DNA of 64,000 nucleotides, taken from assembly GCA_964016885.1 (NCBI GenBank), contig OZ024743.1, positions 13,252,086 to 13,316,085 on the forward strand. The letters run 5' to 3'. Each line of letters starts with the position of its first letter. The stretch's first letter is position 1. This DNA comes from Eledone cirrhosa (Eukaryota > Mollusca > Cephalopoda > Octopoda > Eledonidae). The notes under the pieces were generated by a model that made no database searches, was not told the DNA's origin, and saw nothing but the letters and a program-made list of their open reading frames with translations. Made by a program: the position numbers and the translations under genes. Below, piece by piece: positions 23,248 to 35,744 of this stretch.

Positions 23248-24073
23248 ATTACCATTCTATATTCAGCACCATTGAAGCACTCGATACACATAAATATATG
23301 TTACTAGTTATTTACTATACATATCACTTCTGTTAACAGTAACATTACATGTCATAAGTTTACCTCTTCTCACATCAAATTTAATGTCTCTCAATTCCTA
23401 CAGAAACAACATCAATTTCCATTCTATATTATTAAAGTATAAATCTATGTTGAACTAAGGAATCGAAGGACAAAGATCTGTTCTAGTTTTTATTACTATG
23501 GCAGATGTATATTTTAGAAAATATTTCACACATTACAGAATTAACGAAATTTGAGATATCATGTAGTCCAAAAGTGATATTTAGTGTGAAGTGCTTCTTT
23601 GGTGTTGAAATAAACCAAAAATAGATTGCAATGGTTGTTCCATTTATGGATTATACTTGCAACTTCCTAACTAACCATGCCCTGTATAGTTCTCAGAAAC
23701 CCAGCTTCTCAAGATTTGTACTTAGTAACATATTTGAGAGCCTCAGTTATCACAGGTACAAATCATCATCATTTTACGTCCGCTTTTCCCTGCTTCAAGG
23801 AAAATGTATATATGTGGTTTGTATGAAGCTGCGGTATATAAGAGGGTATTGGGGGAAACCAGTACAATGGGAATAGGAAATATAATGATGGAATTAAATC
23901 AATATTTTAACTCTATATATTTCAAAATTAGAATCTATTTTTCAAATGATGAAAAGGGAAATTCTTTTCTCTCTTTCATCCAAAGTGTGAACCTAATAAC
24001 ACTAATTGTTTTTCTATCTCTGTAATTAAGGTACTTAAAACATTAGTAGAATGTAAACAACAAGTTTAATATA
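23248..24073. other. Possible 3'UTR of the SELENOO copy, then unique sequence
   Basis: An AATAAA lies near 23609, but there is no clear poly(A) tract afterwards. No standard SECIS core (ATGA / AA / GA around a 12-14-bp helix) could be drawn with confidence between 23248 and 23640. Confidence 0.35.
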
Positions 24074-24185
24074 GAAATGTCTTCTACAGGACTATAACTG
24101 TTTCATTCGAAAGAAATCATCAAGAAAGCCCTTTCCTAATGATTTCTTTCGAATAAAACAGTTCTAGTCTTGTAGAAGACATTTC
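24074..24185. mobile_element. Hairpin element with 47-bp arms
   Basis: The left arm (24074-24120) and right arm (24139-24185) are reverse complements at 44 of 47 positions with an 18-nt loop. Arms begin GAAATGTCTTCTACAGG and end AAGACATTTC. A short (TA)n run follows. Likely a small fold-back MITE. Confidence 0.65.
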
Positions 24186-24749
24186 ATATTTTCATATATA
24201 TATATATATGAATTCAGTCACATATACACAAGCAGAAAAACATAGAATAGAGTAAGAAAATCGAGTGTAAAGGACTGTGTGTAAAGGAGACATGTATGAG
24301 TGAGAGTAAGAGCGTAGGAGATAGAGGATAGTTTTATATTGGACCAACAAATGCTTAGCATCTTTAGAAATCACTCTTGCTTCATCTGTTTCACCACATT
24401 AGCTCTTTTGCCCTGGGGGCGCCTGGGAGTAGAGATTATTTTGTCCATGTATTTGCGATAAATGTCGATGTTTTACATAAAAAATTGAAACACTTTCACA
24501 GAATGTACCTATTATTCGTCAATGTTCGGTTTCAGTGGAATGTTTTAACTTCTTGATGTAATTGTGAACAAACCCTACTATTTCATATTACACATCTTAC
24601 AATTAAGTTTCTGGGTGAGTGAGTGAAAATGGTGTATTGGTCTTTGATAGTAGAGCATTACAATCCGTCAGTTTAATAGACATCCGCCGAGTCGCTATTA
24701 TTTCACGATAGTAAATATGCAAATATACACAATCTATTATTTAAATAGA
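24186..24749. other. Unique AT-rich sequence, no gene seen
   Basis: No domain or repeat recognised. Confidence 0.3.
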
Positions 24750-25193
24750 ACGTGGGGCAAAATCCTTGTAGTATTTAATTACGACACTACGTTGTGAGTT
24801 GAAATCCTGCCGAGGTCAGGTTTGCGTTTCATCATTCTGAGATCGATAAAATAAAGCACCAAGGGTGATTTAATGGATTCCCCTTCCCACAAAATTGTTG
24901 GTCTTGTGCCTAAATCAGAAACCATTATTTCATCCATCAACTGAGTTTAGCTTTGACTTTCATTCTTACGGGGTCGATTAAGTAAAGCAACAGCAACGCA
25001 CATGTGTCAATCTAATCGACTTCTTCCCCCCTTCATAATTGCTAGCCTTGCTCCAAAAGTAGAAACAATTATTTCATCTTTCTGGGGTCGATAAAATATG
25101 GTAACAGTTAAGTACTTGGGTTGATATAATTGACATGCCCCCTACCCACAAAATTGCTGGCCATGTGCTATTATTAGGAACACTTGTTTCTAG
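24750..25193 (+). repeat. Cluster of three diverged SINE 3' regions
   Basis: Three successive pieces carry the SINE body and tail: 24750-24928 (ATCGATAAAATAAAGCACC), 24940-25072 (GGTCGATTAAGTAAAGC, then AAAAGTAGAAACAATTAT) and 25078-25193 (GGTCGATAAAATATGG). All are diverged and in the same orientation. They may be old insertions or a local duplication. Confidence 0.65.
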
Positions 25194-28100
25194 TATGCAG
25201 GTCTTTTGCTACTGTGCTAAATTCGATCAATAGGTAAAGTGAAAAGATAATAGAAGCACGAATTATGATCGCAATAAAATTATAATAGCTCATTATAATT
25301 CTAAATTGCATTCATAATATAAGTAATAATCATAGTGAATATAATAACCACAATATATCTCATAATAATAAGTTTAGAGTCATAATAAAATTGTAATAAC
25401 AATTAAATTATAATCGACATTAAATTACAATCAGAAATTATTATCGTAAATTATAATTGTTGTAGCACATCATATAATTTAGAAATGTAATGATTGTAAA
25501 CGTTTTCCATGAAATAAACCACTTCAAATATTAAACCAGCCATCTTAATCATGCTTCATATATAAGAAACCAATATTACAGTCACAATTCTGAAACGACC
25601 ATGATATTTTTAGACTATTAGGTCTATCTTCAGAAAAAAAAATTTTGCTAACATTTCAGTCTCTATACATGCATAGAAATCAGTTTCTCTACACTTTCTA
25701 ATGAGTATGAACCAGTGAGTGAATTTCTATATGCTTACACCAACTGCTAATATCTCCCTCAAATTTCCAACAAGCGTCTTTATAAAATAGAAGTTTGCAT
25801 TGAAAAATGAAGCCCGGTGTATATTATGCCAGAGATTGCAACGGCCGAACTATAAAAAGTCGATACAGAAAAATAAATAAACAACATGCATATCAACATC
25901 AGATGTGAGAAAACGCATAGAAGATGACAGCCCACGCACAATACAAAAATAAATACCGAAATTTAGGATCATTGCAACACCTGAATCACACTGACAAACA
26001 ATGGAACGTTTCCCCAAACCCCTTAAAAATAATTCATATCATACAATAAAGTAAACGAAAGTACATAATCATAAACATTAAATATATATATATATACAAA
26101 ACAGTCGAGTGAGCCTAGAAAATACTTTAGCATCAACAAAGGCATGATGGAAATCTCTACGTGCTCACGCTATTTGCTATAACTTCCTAATATATCTCGA
26201 ATAACACACCATCGCCTTAAATATAGAAACACAGGATAATGTAGTTCTTTTCAACATACGGAAAAAAACAGGATGGTCCCTGGTGGTAGATCTTTAATAA
26301 TAGTTTTATTCGATCAAGGCTAAAATGGGTATAGCTTTAATTATGTAGAATCTCCCCCTTTTGCCTCATTTCTCCCCGTTTTGGGGCACACTTTTTCATG
26401 GTACTCCTCTCCGTTTGGGTTTTTAGAGGTTGGCAGGTCTGGGTTATGTCATAAGGTAGTGAGTCTGGGGAATAAGATGTAGATAATACATTATGTATAG
26501 ATCGAAACATGGAGAATGAACCTAGTGTGACAGTGGATAACAAAATTTGTTTGCGGATCATTGGCTTCGATAAGAGGAACCATCGCTTTGAAATTAGATT
26601 GCTTAACGAATGATTTCATGACTATGGGTTTAAATGTAGCTTTCAGTTTGTCTAAGGCTTTCCTTTCTTTACGTTTTAGAAGTTAGCACTCAATTGTAAG
26701 CGTATCTTACGGTAAAAAATTGCAAATTTTTCAATTCATATGTTGCAGATACTCCTTACCTATGCTCATTCACCTTCTGTTCACATCAGACTTAACACTT
26801 TAACGATTCCATCATCACTCTCTAGAATTATTTCCTCTCTCCACCAAGTATTTTACATTAGGTTCTGACCTAGAGGAATTCAAACGGAACATCACTGTCA
26901 TCAATAATACTATTCTCCGAGGGTACTTGCAAAGTTCATTGGTAATGTTCCCCCACTTTAAAAGTTATCTATATCTGTTTCATAAGTGTGATCAAAGAAA
27001 CCTACCCTAACACACTCAAACTAAGAGTTTGTTTAAACCCAAATATAAGACATTTGCTGATTCCAATCTGAGTACCAGTTATGACAGCAACGGCGATCTC
27101 TATTTCCCAGCAAGCCTACTGAACTACATACCAGCATACCAACAATCATCTAAACAAAGGTTAACAAGAAAACTGTTTAAAAGTTATGTGCGTCGGTAAT
27201 GAACTCAGAGAAAATATCTACCATCTTAACTGAAATGATTTTCAGTTCAATTTCTGATTAGAATACATTAGAGCCAATCTTGTTTATTTCTGTAAAATAC
27301 GATAATATGAAAAATATATTCTATTAATTGCTTAACGTAACGTATGAGTTGAAATAAAGAAAATGTTAGAGGTATTCGAGACAGCACAACACCGAATTTC
27401 AAATGTCGCATTTATAAGTTTAAATGGTGTAGCGACACCCTAGGCCTTTCCTCACTGAGACACCAATAAGAAAACAACCAATTATATGTCTCAGATTTGT
27501 TGACGTATTGCAGTCAATCGTTGTCATTGGATATATAGATAGAATCTTTTAAATATTACAATCATTCTATTACAATTAATTAATGCAAAATTTTAATGGA
27601 AATACTAAAATTATTAATTATTTCATTTCTAAGATAGTAACGTAACATATAATTCGTATATATAAATTTATGCAGGAAGATTGTTTTTAAATAGGAAAAC
27701 TTTAAATTGGGTTCTTTTGTTTCATAGAACCAGACCGAGTTTTAGTCGAGTTTGTACTTTAGTTTGGATAAATTCTTAAGTCATGTGAATAGCTTACTGA
27801 GTTTTCGAGCCAGACGCATCATTAGAGAAAACACAGGATTTCTCTCTTTTATACGAAGGCAGACTCTCCTCGCTTCTTCACAACGTATGAAGTTATTTAA
27901 AGCTATGAATTTATCTAAATTATTTTGTTCGGCGCAAACCACTACCAGCTTTTCAGTACTCTGACTTCTGTGTTTTGTTGTTTTTAAATATTCAAATATT
28001 TAGACTTGAAGCAAATTGCAAGATATCAATATGTTACTTAAATCATCACAGGTTTATGTAAATAAATACTAGAAATACATTGAAACTGAATTCTTTGATT

Positions 28101-28439
28101 TTCTAATTTCAAATATTTAGGCTTTAAGCAAAACATAAAAATCAACGTGGTGGAATTAGTTCCATCATCAAAATTATTTACCAAGAAAGTAGCTTCTATA
28201 TGGTTTAGTAAACATGTTAGAAATAGCAGAAAATGACGAAATAGGTGGAATGGAATTGATCTCACAGAATACTGGAGCAGCCTGCTCCAGTGAGACCTGA
28301 GTTCAATGCTACTGATTGTGTGCATGGGGTATCTGTGTGTGTATGTGTGCTAACAGCATATACACACATCAGAGGGTGAAGCGTTAGTCAAATTCACTTT
28401 ACTGTATTTATATGTATATAAACCCTGCCCCTCAAAAAA
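25194..28439. other. Unique AT-rich sequence with possible old retroelement traces
   Basis: 25250-25470 is a very AT-rich imperfect array of ATAAT-type units. On the minus strand near 26.7-26.55 kb the translation LKRKERKALDKLK recalls the N-terminus of Penelope-like ORFs, but it is too short to call. No other gene seen. Confidence 0.3.
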
Positions 28440-29850
28440 CTATATATATATATTGGTTCAACGGCATATGCCAAAAGGAACATTACCGTTTTATCCAATT
28501 CGACATCAATAATTACTACTCTTCCATCAGTTTACCACTTCTCCTTAGAACTATCAATTTCGCTAAAACACTCACAGTGGTTAAGGATTCCGAAGTTGAT
28601 GTCATCCTCAATGCCCGTAAGTCGGTGATTAATTTCGACGACTCTATTTGGATTAAAAAATATAATATTACCTCATTCGACGTGACTATGGCCGCCAGCG
28701 ATTCTGCGGAGGTTACTGATCTTATCGGCCTTTTCCTTCTTTTCTCTATCAAGGACGAATTCCCCAACGTGGGCGGTGGTTTGTACCGTGATGATGGTCT
28801 TCTGACCATGACAAAGTGCGGCCTACATGCTTGCGACAGGTTCAGAAAATAACTCACAGCCTTCTTTAAAGGCTTCAACCTCTCCATACAGTTTGAGACC
28901 AACATCTCGGTCGTTAATTACCTCGACATTACACTCAATTTGTCGAATGGCTTGCACTACCCGTATAGAAAGCCGAATGATACGCTTAATTAAATAAGTA
29001 AGCATTCTAACCTTCCTGCCTGCATAACCAAGAACCTGATAAGAAACGTTTCTACGAGGCTTTCCCGTCTATCTACTAACGAACATATTTTCAACGACCA
29101 TTCCACATGTTACAAGGAAGCTCTTGCTCGGAGTGGATTTGTCGATAAGGTAGCATATACAGAGTACGAGAATAGACCTAGAAAAATAGATCTCGACGCA
29201 TTATATGGTATAACCTACCATATAATATGCTGGTGGCCACACCATTAGCTAAAATCTTTCTCTCCCTTATTATGAAGCATTTTCCCACAACACATAAATA
29301 TAGTAACATTTTTAATAGAAATACCATTAAAATTTCTTACTCTACGACTCCTAACCTTGCACATATCATCACAGCTTCAAATTTAGCTAAACTACCTAGC
29401 CGTAGGAACACGTGCAACCATGTAGCTAGTACTAACTGTAATTGGAGGTCCGAGTTTACTGAAATACCCACGTCCCATAGGGTCTACATAGGGTTAACCG
29501 CTAATAGATTCAAGCAGCGTCTTTACATGCATACCCATTCTTTTCTTAACCCTTTAAGAAGGAATATGACGTCACTTTCAGCTTATATCTGGAGTCTAAA
29601 AGACAACCACACCCAATATAAGTTACACTGGGAGATCCTAGTTAAGGCTAGATCGTATAACGGAAATAAAAGACCATGTGACCTCTGCGCAGCTGAGGCG
29701 CTGTAAATACTGTACGCCAAAGACCACATCTTAAACAAAAAATCTGAGGCAATTTCGGCTTGTAACCATAAATTACACAAATCTTTCCTGTATTACAGCC
29801 CCACATTATACCCTAACGGATAGTACGAAATATACGCGGATATTTTACGT
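28440..29850 (+). pseudogene. Penelope-like element ORF (RT plus GIY-YIG), decayed
   Basis: RT motif A reads FIQFDINNYYSSIS at about 28490. Motif C is YRDD at 28784-28795. The C-terminal GIY-YIG domain reads VYIGLTANRFKQRL, LSAYIWSLKDNHTQY and PCDLCAAEAL (about 29480-29700). The copy is 5'-truncated at a TA tract near 28440-28450. Stops occur at 28850 (TAA after DRFRK), near 28990, and at 29703 inside the terminal region. One frame change lies near 29215. The domain order and the YRDD box match the element at 12.6-14.0 kb, so both belong to one broad subfamily, but they are well diverged. A degenerate hammerhead-like motif follows at 30255. Confidence 0.85.
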
Positions 29851-30408
29851 TTTGATGTGGTAGCTAAGTATATGTTATGTTCATACCATTACTTATTTGT
29901 ATAGGTAAGTATATATTACCTGTATGTTTTGTGAAGGTACGTATACTTTCTCGTACGTATATTTGATTGTATATGTTATGGCGTATATATTATATATTCT
30001 GGTACATATGCATCTGGTTATGTGTATACGCTTGTTTTGCGTCTGTGTGAGAATGAGGGTTCGTACGTATGTAGGGTGTGTGTATATGTGTACTTTGTGT
30101 TTTGGTTGACGTACGTCTCCGAACATATGTGTATTTACATGAAGGTATGTGTGCGCGCGCCTTATATACGTATTTATTTATTTATATATGTTTGCAACGG
30201 TTGCAACGTTTATTGAAATATTTACTTCTGCGTTCACAGATTGACTTTTTAGTTTCAGAAGATCCCGTTAAGGGTGAAAACAGCGATTCTTTGCTTAAAC
30301 TTTAATCTGTTATTTTAATAAATATTTGCTCTACGGTTCTTATATATTTGATACATAATTATCCTTATCGAGCCCTCTTTGGTTTTTAGTCTTCAATTTT
30401 ATTATTAT

Positions 30409-30410
<2 letters not shown>
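29851..30410. other. Probable 3' region of the 28.4-kb PLE
   Basis: Non-coding GTAT/TATG-rich sequence, then a hammerhead-like remnant at 30255-30284. The junction TTTTAGTCTTCAATTTTATT followed by (TA)n at about 30389-30411 recurs at 48390-48425. Confidence 0.4.
30255..30284 (+). ncRNA. Degenerate hammerhead-like motif
   Basis: CAGAAGA, U, CCC, GUUAA, GGG, U, GAA, AAC. It matches the layout of the intact motif at 12369-12408 (CUGAAGA-UCC-GUGAA-GGU-GAA-AC), but the core U4 is A and stem I is not visible. Probably a dead ribozyme of the same PLE family. Confidence 0.4.

Positions 30411-30501
<91 letters not shown>
30411..30501. repeat. (TA)n microsatellite
   Basis: TA run of about 45 units. 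Confidence 0.95.
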
Positions 30502-30505
<4 letters not shown>

Positions 30506-30989
30506 CCTCAAACTATCGCAATTAAGAACCAATCTTAGACATATGTTTATTTCCATTGTTCAATACACACATGTATGTATATACAGATATAAATTACCCT
30601 CAACCCTTACACTGCTGTCATAAAAAAATACAACATAACAATAGTAGTAGCAGCAGCAGCAACAATACCACCACTGCGTAACATCATTATTTCCTCTACC
30701 AACATTTGCTTAAACAGCAAAACTAGGACTTTTAATAACATTATTATTTCCCCCACCATCAACTGCCACATCAGCAGCAGCACCACTATATCGCCATCAT
30801 TCGACCCGGTAAAAATCCCAGCCAAATTCAATTTAAACTATTACACACTAGCATCTTTAAAATAGGATTAAAATGGAACAATGCGTTTGAAAATTGTTTC
30901 AAAATCTGTTGCGAGTGTCGTGGCTGGAATGCTTTCAACATAGATCAGCTCAATCGGATATGACCTGGGGCAAAACAAGAACACGAAAG
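30502..30989. other. Unique sequence with short AGC triplet runs, no gene seen
   Basis: Scattered CAG/AAC triplets at 30641-30670 and 30770-30790. No domain recognised. Confidence 0.35.
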
Positions 30990-31295
30990 CTCACATCAAT
31001 ATACCACAAACAATACCAACACCAACACAAGTACATCCACCACTACAACCACCACCACCACCACGACCACCACCACGACCACCACCACCAACAACAACAA
31101 TAAAATAATAACCACCACTACCACCACCAAAGCCACCAACACCAACAAAAGTATATCAACTACCACCACCAACACCAGCATCAAAACCACCACCACCACC
31201 ACCACCACAACCATCACCAACACAATCATCATCATCATCAGCAGCAGTAACAGCACCACCACCGTCACGACAACGACGATAACATCTAAAACCAC
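30990..31295. repeat. (CCA)n/(CAA)n trinucleotide-rich tract
   Basis: About 300 bp of imperfect CCA, CAA and CAT triplets. The minus-strand open frame is a Val/Leu repeat and not a protein gene. Confidence 0.9.
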
Positions 31296-31576
31296 AATAC
31301 ACTACTTACATTTCTATAACTACCCACCACCATGACCTCTTCCACCGCTACTCACACTCTCCCACACTGCTATTTATAACAATGCTACTTGCACTGTCAC
31401 CTTTAATCTAGGCTGGAAGTTGATAATTTTATTTTTATTCATGTATTAAATTGTCCTAAAAATCTACTCATGTTTTAAATATGAACGAGGTCACATCTCT
31501 TATTTTAAATTTTGTGTTCTATATTAGTGTGCTGCTTTGTCTTGTATTGAATGGCACTTTATTTTGTGTACTGTAC

Positions 31577-31664
31577 TGTATGTATGTATGTATGTATGTA
31601 TGTATGTATTTATGTATTTATGTATGTATGTATGTATGTATGTGTGTATATATATATATATATT
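31577..31664. repeat. (TATG)n and (TA)n microsatellite
   Basis: TATG tetranucleotide array with two TATT variants, then a TA run. It directly precedes the SINE at 31667. Confidence 0.95.
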
Positions 31665-31666
31665 AA

Positions 31667-31956
31667 GGCGTGTGGCTGAGTGGTTAGAGAATTGGATTCG
31701 CAATCTTGAGGTTGCCAGTTCGATTCCTAGACCGGGCGATGCGTTATGTCCTTGAGCAAGACACTATATTTCACGTTGCCCCTTCTACCTGGAGTCGCAA
31801 TCGATAGATAGTATTAACAGGTGGAAAGACCAACGGAAACATTCTTTCCTCGGTCCGATTTGACGAAATTCGATCGATCCTTACTTTGCCTTTCATCCAT
31901 ACAGGGTCGATAAAATAAAGTACCAGTAATGCTGGACTTGTGCCAAAAGTAGAAAC

Positions 31957-31962
<6 letters not shown>
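31667..31962 (+). repeat. Full-length tRNA-derived SINE (long form)
   Basis: The tRNA-like head has TGGCTGAGTGGTTAGAG (A box) and CAGTTCGATTCC (B box). The body reads GAGCAAGACACTATATTTCA and CGTTGCCCC, and the 3' part is GGTCGATAAAATAAAGTACC with the tail CCAAAAGTAGAAACAATTAT. About 295 bp, flanked by TA tracts. It shares its head and CACGTTGC body block with the minus-strand SINE at 41165-41497, and its tail with the short SINEs. Confidence 0.85.
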
Positions 31963-32024
<62 letters not shown>

Positions 32025-32026
32025 TG

Positions 32027-32086
<60 letters not shown>
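31963..32086. repeat. (TA)n(TG)n microsatellite
   Basis: A TA run of about 35 units, then TG. It lies between the SINE and the Helitron 3' end. Confidence 0.95.
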
Positions 32087-32087
<1 letters not shown>

Positions 32088-32991
32088 ATTTTACATACAC
32101 ATTTATACACATACTAGCATTAAAGCCTGGCGTTGTTCGGGGTCAGTAAGTTACCAAAGTTAGGTTGCACCACCCATTTTAGGGCACCACTTTTTTATCT
32201 GCCAGGCACTGGTTGAATGAATTACAAACCTGCACTACCGAAGCAGGAGCTGCACCAGCAGTGACGATTGTAGTTTCGCCTATGGATATTATCTCTGTGC
32301 AAAGAAGTGTTCAAACTTATTGTTTCACAGTACTTGCGCAACACGCGCGTAGACGATGCTAGCCGAACAACAGAGCTGCGATGGAGTTGTTCTGCATAAC
32401 ATATTTTAACGGGGGAGGGGTGGATTGAGGGAACCGCAAACAGAGGCCTGAAAACATTGTCGAATTATGACAACCAAAAAAGAGGAAGAGGAGTCATTGT
32501 GTGGTTGGTGCATCATGTACGTCGGACGTAGAAGATGAGCCTGCTGCTGTGCCGACGGAGGGAGGGAAATAGGGCTGAGCGAAGGCCGGGTGTTGGTGAA
32601 GTGTGAAGTAATTACAGGGAACCGCCTAAAAACGTAAATCTCGTCATTAAAGCATTGTTCACCCTTTGAGAGTCGTACGGAGGTGAAATACTAACCTCTC
32701 CACGGTCCTCCGAGGCCCATCAAACGGAGGCTGGTGAAGAGCAACAGCTGATATTTGGGTAGGGTCGGAGTTGCAATGAAGCTTTGTAAAGCCGCGAGAA
32801 TCAGCCTTTGTACGGCAGATGGTGGGGAGTGTCCAGTGCACTGCAGTGAAGGTTAACCTACTTAGAAAGTACTCACGAAAAGGCAAAAAATAAAAAAATA
32901 AAAAAAGTTATAAAATTAGGAATCGAGGTAATCCTATAAAACCTCCTTGTACACAATGTTTTTTGTTTGTCCTTGCGGAACGAACGCGAAA

Positions 32992-34449
32992 TCACCACCC
33001 TTGCTGCCGACACGCGAGCAGCCAAACGTAAAGCTGACCATGAGAGAAACACGGCTTCCCCAAATGTATTCCCGCGACAGACAGTGTTTTACCCTGCGCT
33101 TTGTTAATTGACATTGCGAAGCATGGCCTGACCGGGAACTGGGACCTCCGAAATGTGAAATGTAGGTCTGCTCCTGATGGGAAAAGATGCATCCTCGGTA
33201 TGAGCACAACCTTGCCCCGACTGCACCCTGTGATTATTGTGGTCTCAATCAGATTGGGAGCTAAGGACTTAACGACCAAACGTGTGCCATTGCATTGTTT
33301 CGGCGGAACCAAATTTCGAATGAGCATTATAGGGGCACCAACTTTAAGTTTCAAAATGTGTGGGGGTAATCCGGGGGACTCAAAGGAATTTAGTACCTCT
33401 ATTGGATAGTTGATGACGTCCTCGGGGTCAGGAGTTCTATCGATAGACTTATATACGTAGCCATACTCAGGAATGAGTTTTAGCATTTGATCATTAATAT
33501 GGTTAACAGTTTTATTCCTCGGGGCCAGAATAGCCCTTTGGGCAAGCCAATCCATATTCTGATAATTTGCTTGGAGATCTGGGAACACTGCATCCCTGAG
33601 ATCAGAAGGCGTACTAACAACGGTACAAAGTGAGTCGATGACAATATTGCCCTTTTTTCATCCCCGGGCGTTTTGCCATCGCCAAGTACAAGGAGGGTGT
33701 CAGAAAATGCTGCTGATGCGATATCACCCGCATATGAGCACGCATGTTAGTGTGAAGTTTCAGAGTCGTCACCAGGGGCCACAATGCGGATGACTTAAGA
33801 CACGCACGTACTGCATCAGCTCTAGTCCCCTTGGGAATAACGGGAAGCGTTTGCCTGAGTCCCATGAAAGAAGAAGTGTTATGCCTCCCATGGGAGCCGT
33901 AGAGTCTTTGATGTCTCTCAGAGTTCTATCTAGCACCTCTAACACCTCAAGAGCACCTCTGTGGACCATCGTGCATTCGTCCCAAACGATAAGCTTGCAT
34001 CGTCTGAACACTTCTGCCTGATCGGATCTCTTACTGATGTTGCAAGTGTGTGTCTCAGTCTTCGCTAAGTCAAGCGGGAGCTTGAAATAGGAGTGAGCTG
34101 TCCTGCCGCCCGGCAACAAAGTAGCCGCAATTCCAGATGATGCCACAGCTAAGGCAATGCCTTCTGTTCGCCTAATCTCAGCTAATATTAATTTGGTGAC
34201 AAAAGTTTTCCCAGTCCCCCCAGGAGCGTCCAGGAAAAAAATCCCCCCAGCTTTGCCCCGGACAGAATTAACAACAGAGTTGTAAGCGAATTTCTGTTCT
34301 GGAAGGAGCTTTGGCTCATTCTCCGCTATGTACTGGGCAAGCTCGTCAACATTATAAGATGTCTCACACAGAAAATCCGAAGACAGAGTGTTTGCGCCTT
34401 CCCGGTTTGTTGAAGGTAGGCCATACATAGCCAACGCACGACCGACCAT
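32992..34449 (-). pseudogene. Helitron Pif1-type helicase domain
   Basis: Superfamily 1B helicase that unwinds DNA during rolling-circle transposition. The Walker A motif DAPGGTGKTF lies near 34204-34230. Motif Ia is SSGIAATLLPGGRTAHS and motif II is VWDECTM. Then, after a frame change near 33865, comes RQTLPVIPKGT--D with LKLHTNMR. The last block (33588-32992) has W--QRAILAPRN, LKVGAPIMLIRNL-PP--CNGTRL, SINKAQGKTL and CFSHGQLYV. At least two frameshifts separate these pieces (near 33.86 and 33.7 kb). Every helicase motif I expect is still readable, so decay is recent or mild. Confidence 0.88.
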
Positions 34450-34688
34450 ATCGAGAACAGTATCTTCGATTTCAAGCAGCGCCCTGTTGTAAATGAGGTC
34501 ACTCTACCCGACCTCCATCGATGGGTTTAGCAACTGAGCGTGACGCAGGAAATCTTCAGATATGTAATCTTTGTAGCTAAGCCATAAAGAGGCCGGATCA
34601 CCCAAGTCGCACCATAGAAGTAGAATAACGAAAAGCGATCTTATCTTTTAGGAGATTTCAACCAAACGCCCTCTGCCATAGTGGCGTC

Positions 34689-35731
34689 TCATTGTGAATC
34701 ATCCTCCAAAAGGCCTCGCCTACAGCAGGCTTCCCGGAAAGTATCACATAATTCACCGTCAACAATTCTTATGTCTCGAAAGCTTTGTGGGCCAAAAACC
34801 TCATGGAGGAGAATGCGCAGGTGAAAACACTCATGCTGGTTGGGAGGTACAGTGTACACTCTTCCTAGACAATTGTCAAACTTGACACCAGGATGTCCTT
34901 CAAAATCCTGACCTGACTTCCTACGCACCCAAGTGTTGTTTGACTACACGTATAGGACGGGACCTGATGATATGAAAGTGTTTTTTGCAAATGTGTCAAG
35001 TTGGCAAAGCGTAAAAAAAACAGTCAAAGTTGTTTCTTTTGGATTGGCCGCCAAATGAGCAGCAGTCTGTTCAGTAAAGTAAGCCCGCTGGCCGTTTTCC
35101 AAATGAACCGCTAGTTGTATGATGGCAGGTGCCTTTGGTGAAGTGGAAACCCGAATATCCGCCAAAAATCTTCACCACTGCTGATATATCGACCTGCCAA
35201 GTACTCCGAGACCTCGTCCCTGCTATTGTCGTTTTGAGGGCCGAACATGGCAGCGTCGGAACTATTGTTAACATATTTACATATGTACTTTATCGACTTC
35301 ACTGAATGACAGAACCCCACATTTCTATGAGCGTTGAAAGTTTTCATCAGAAATGGACAGTACGGGACCACCCACCTATTATCAACTTGATGACCCCGTA
35401 ATGTCATAGTGAATCCACCGTTCTCAGGCCGCCTTCGTCTGTACGGTGGGTATCCGTCGCCGCCGGTTTGGGTCTCCTCAACAAACCTCTTTGGGTATCG
35501 TTTAGTGCACACATGGTCCTTGTGGCATGAAGAGAACTCTTGAAAACCGGGACCGCACGGACCGTGCACCATATGTGCCTTCACAATGTCGTACGGCTGC
35601 CGATCAACAACCGGGTCCAGTATTTCCGCTGCGATGACGTCATCTAGAATTGTAGGGTCTATTTTGGTGACCAACCAAACCAAAATGTGCGCGTGTGGCA
35701 ACCCTCTCTTCTGCCACTCAACAGTATACAT
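34689..35731 (-). pseudogene. Helitron Rep (HUH endonuclease) and linker region
   Basis: This is the nicking domain. It begins MYTVEWQKRGLPHAHILVW; the HUH metal-binding motif is HAH at 35687-35695. The paired-tyrosine motif is YICKYV, near 35270-35285. After a frame change near 35150 the linker reads LAVHLENGQRAYFTEQTA and LTVFFTLCQLDTFA. A TAG stop follows at 34944-34946, then HPGVKFDNCLGRVYTVPPN and CFHLRILLHEV to 34689. Catalytic His and Tyr residues are intact, but the protein cannot be made whole from this copy. Confidence 0.88.
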
Positions 35732-35744
35732 GTGGCACCTAACA

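Noticed and set aside
23248..24000. SECIS element for the SELENOO copy
   Set aside because: ATGA words occur (for example near 23950) but no helix with AA loop and GA partner of normal geometry could be drawn; SECISearch3 would decide.
24750..25193. Tandem satellite
   Set aside because: The three units are diverged SINE ends of different length rather than regular repeats.
26550..26720. N-terminal fragment of a PLE ORF on the minus strand
   Set aside because: Only LKRKERKALDKLK resembles the family; the continuation does not, so it is not called.
30996..31295. Val-rich 99-residue protein on the minus strand
   Set aside because: Pure translation of an imperfect CCA/CAA triplet tract.
31667..31745. 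Genuine tRNA gene
   Set aside because: The A and B boxes are tRNA-like, but the sequence continues into a SINE body and tail, so it is the SINE head.
34955..34985. CUGAUGA...GAAA words resembling a hammerhead
   Set aside because: No stem II between the two cores and it lies in Helitron coding sequence; chance match.
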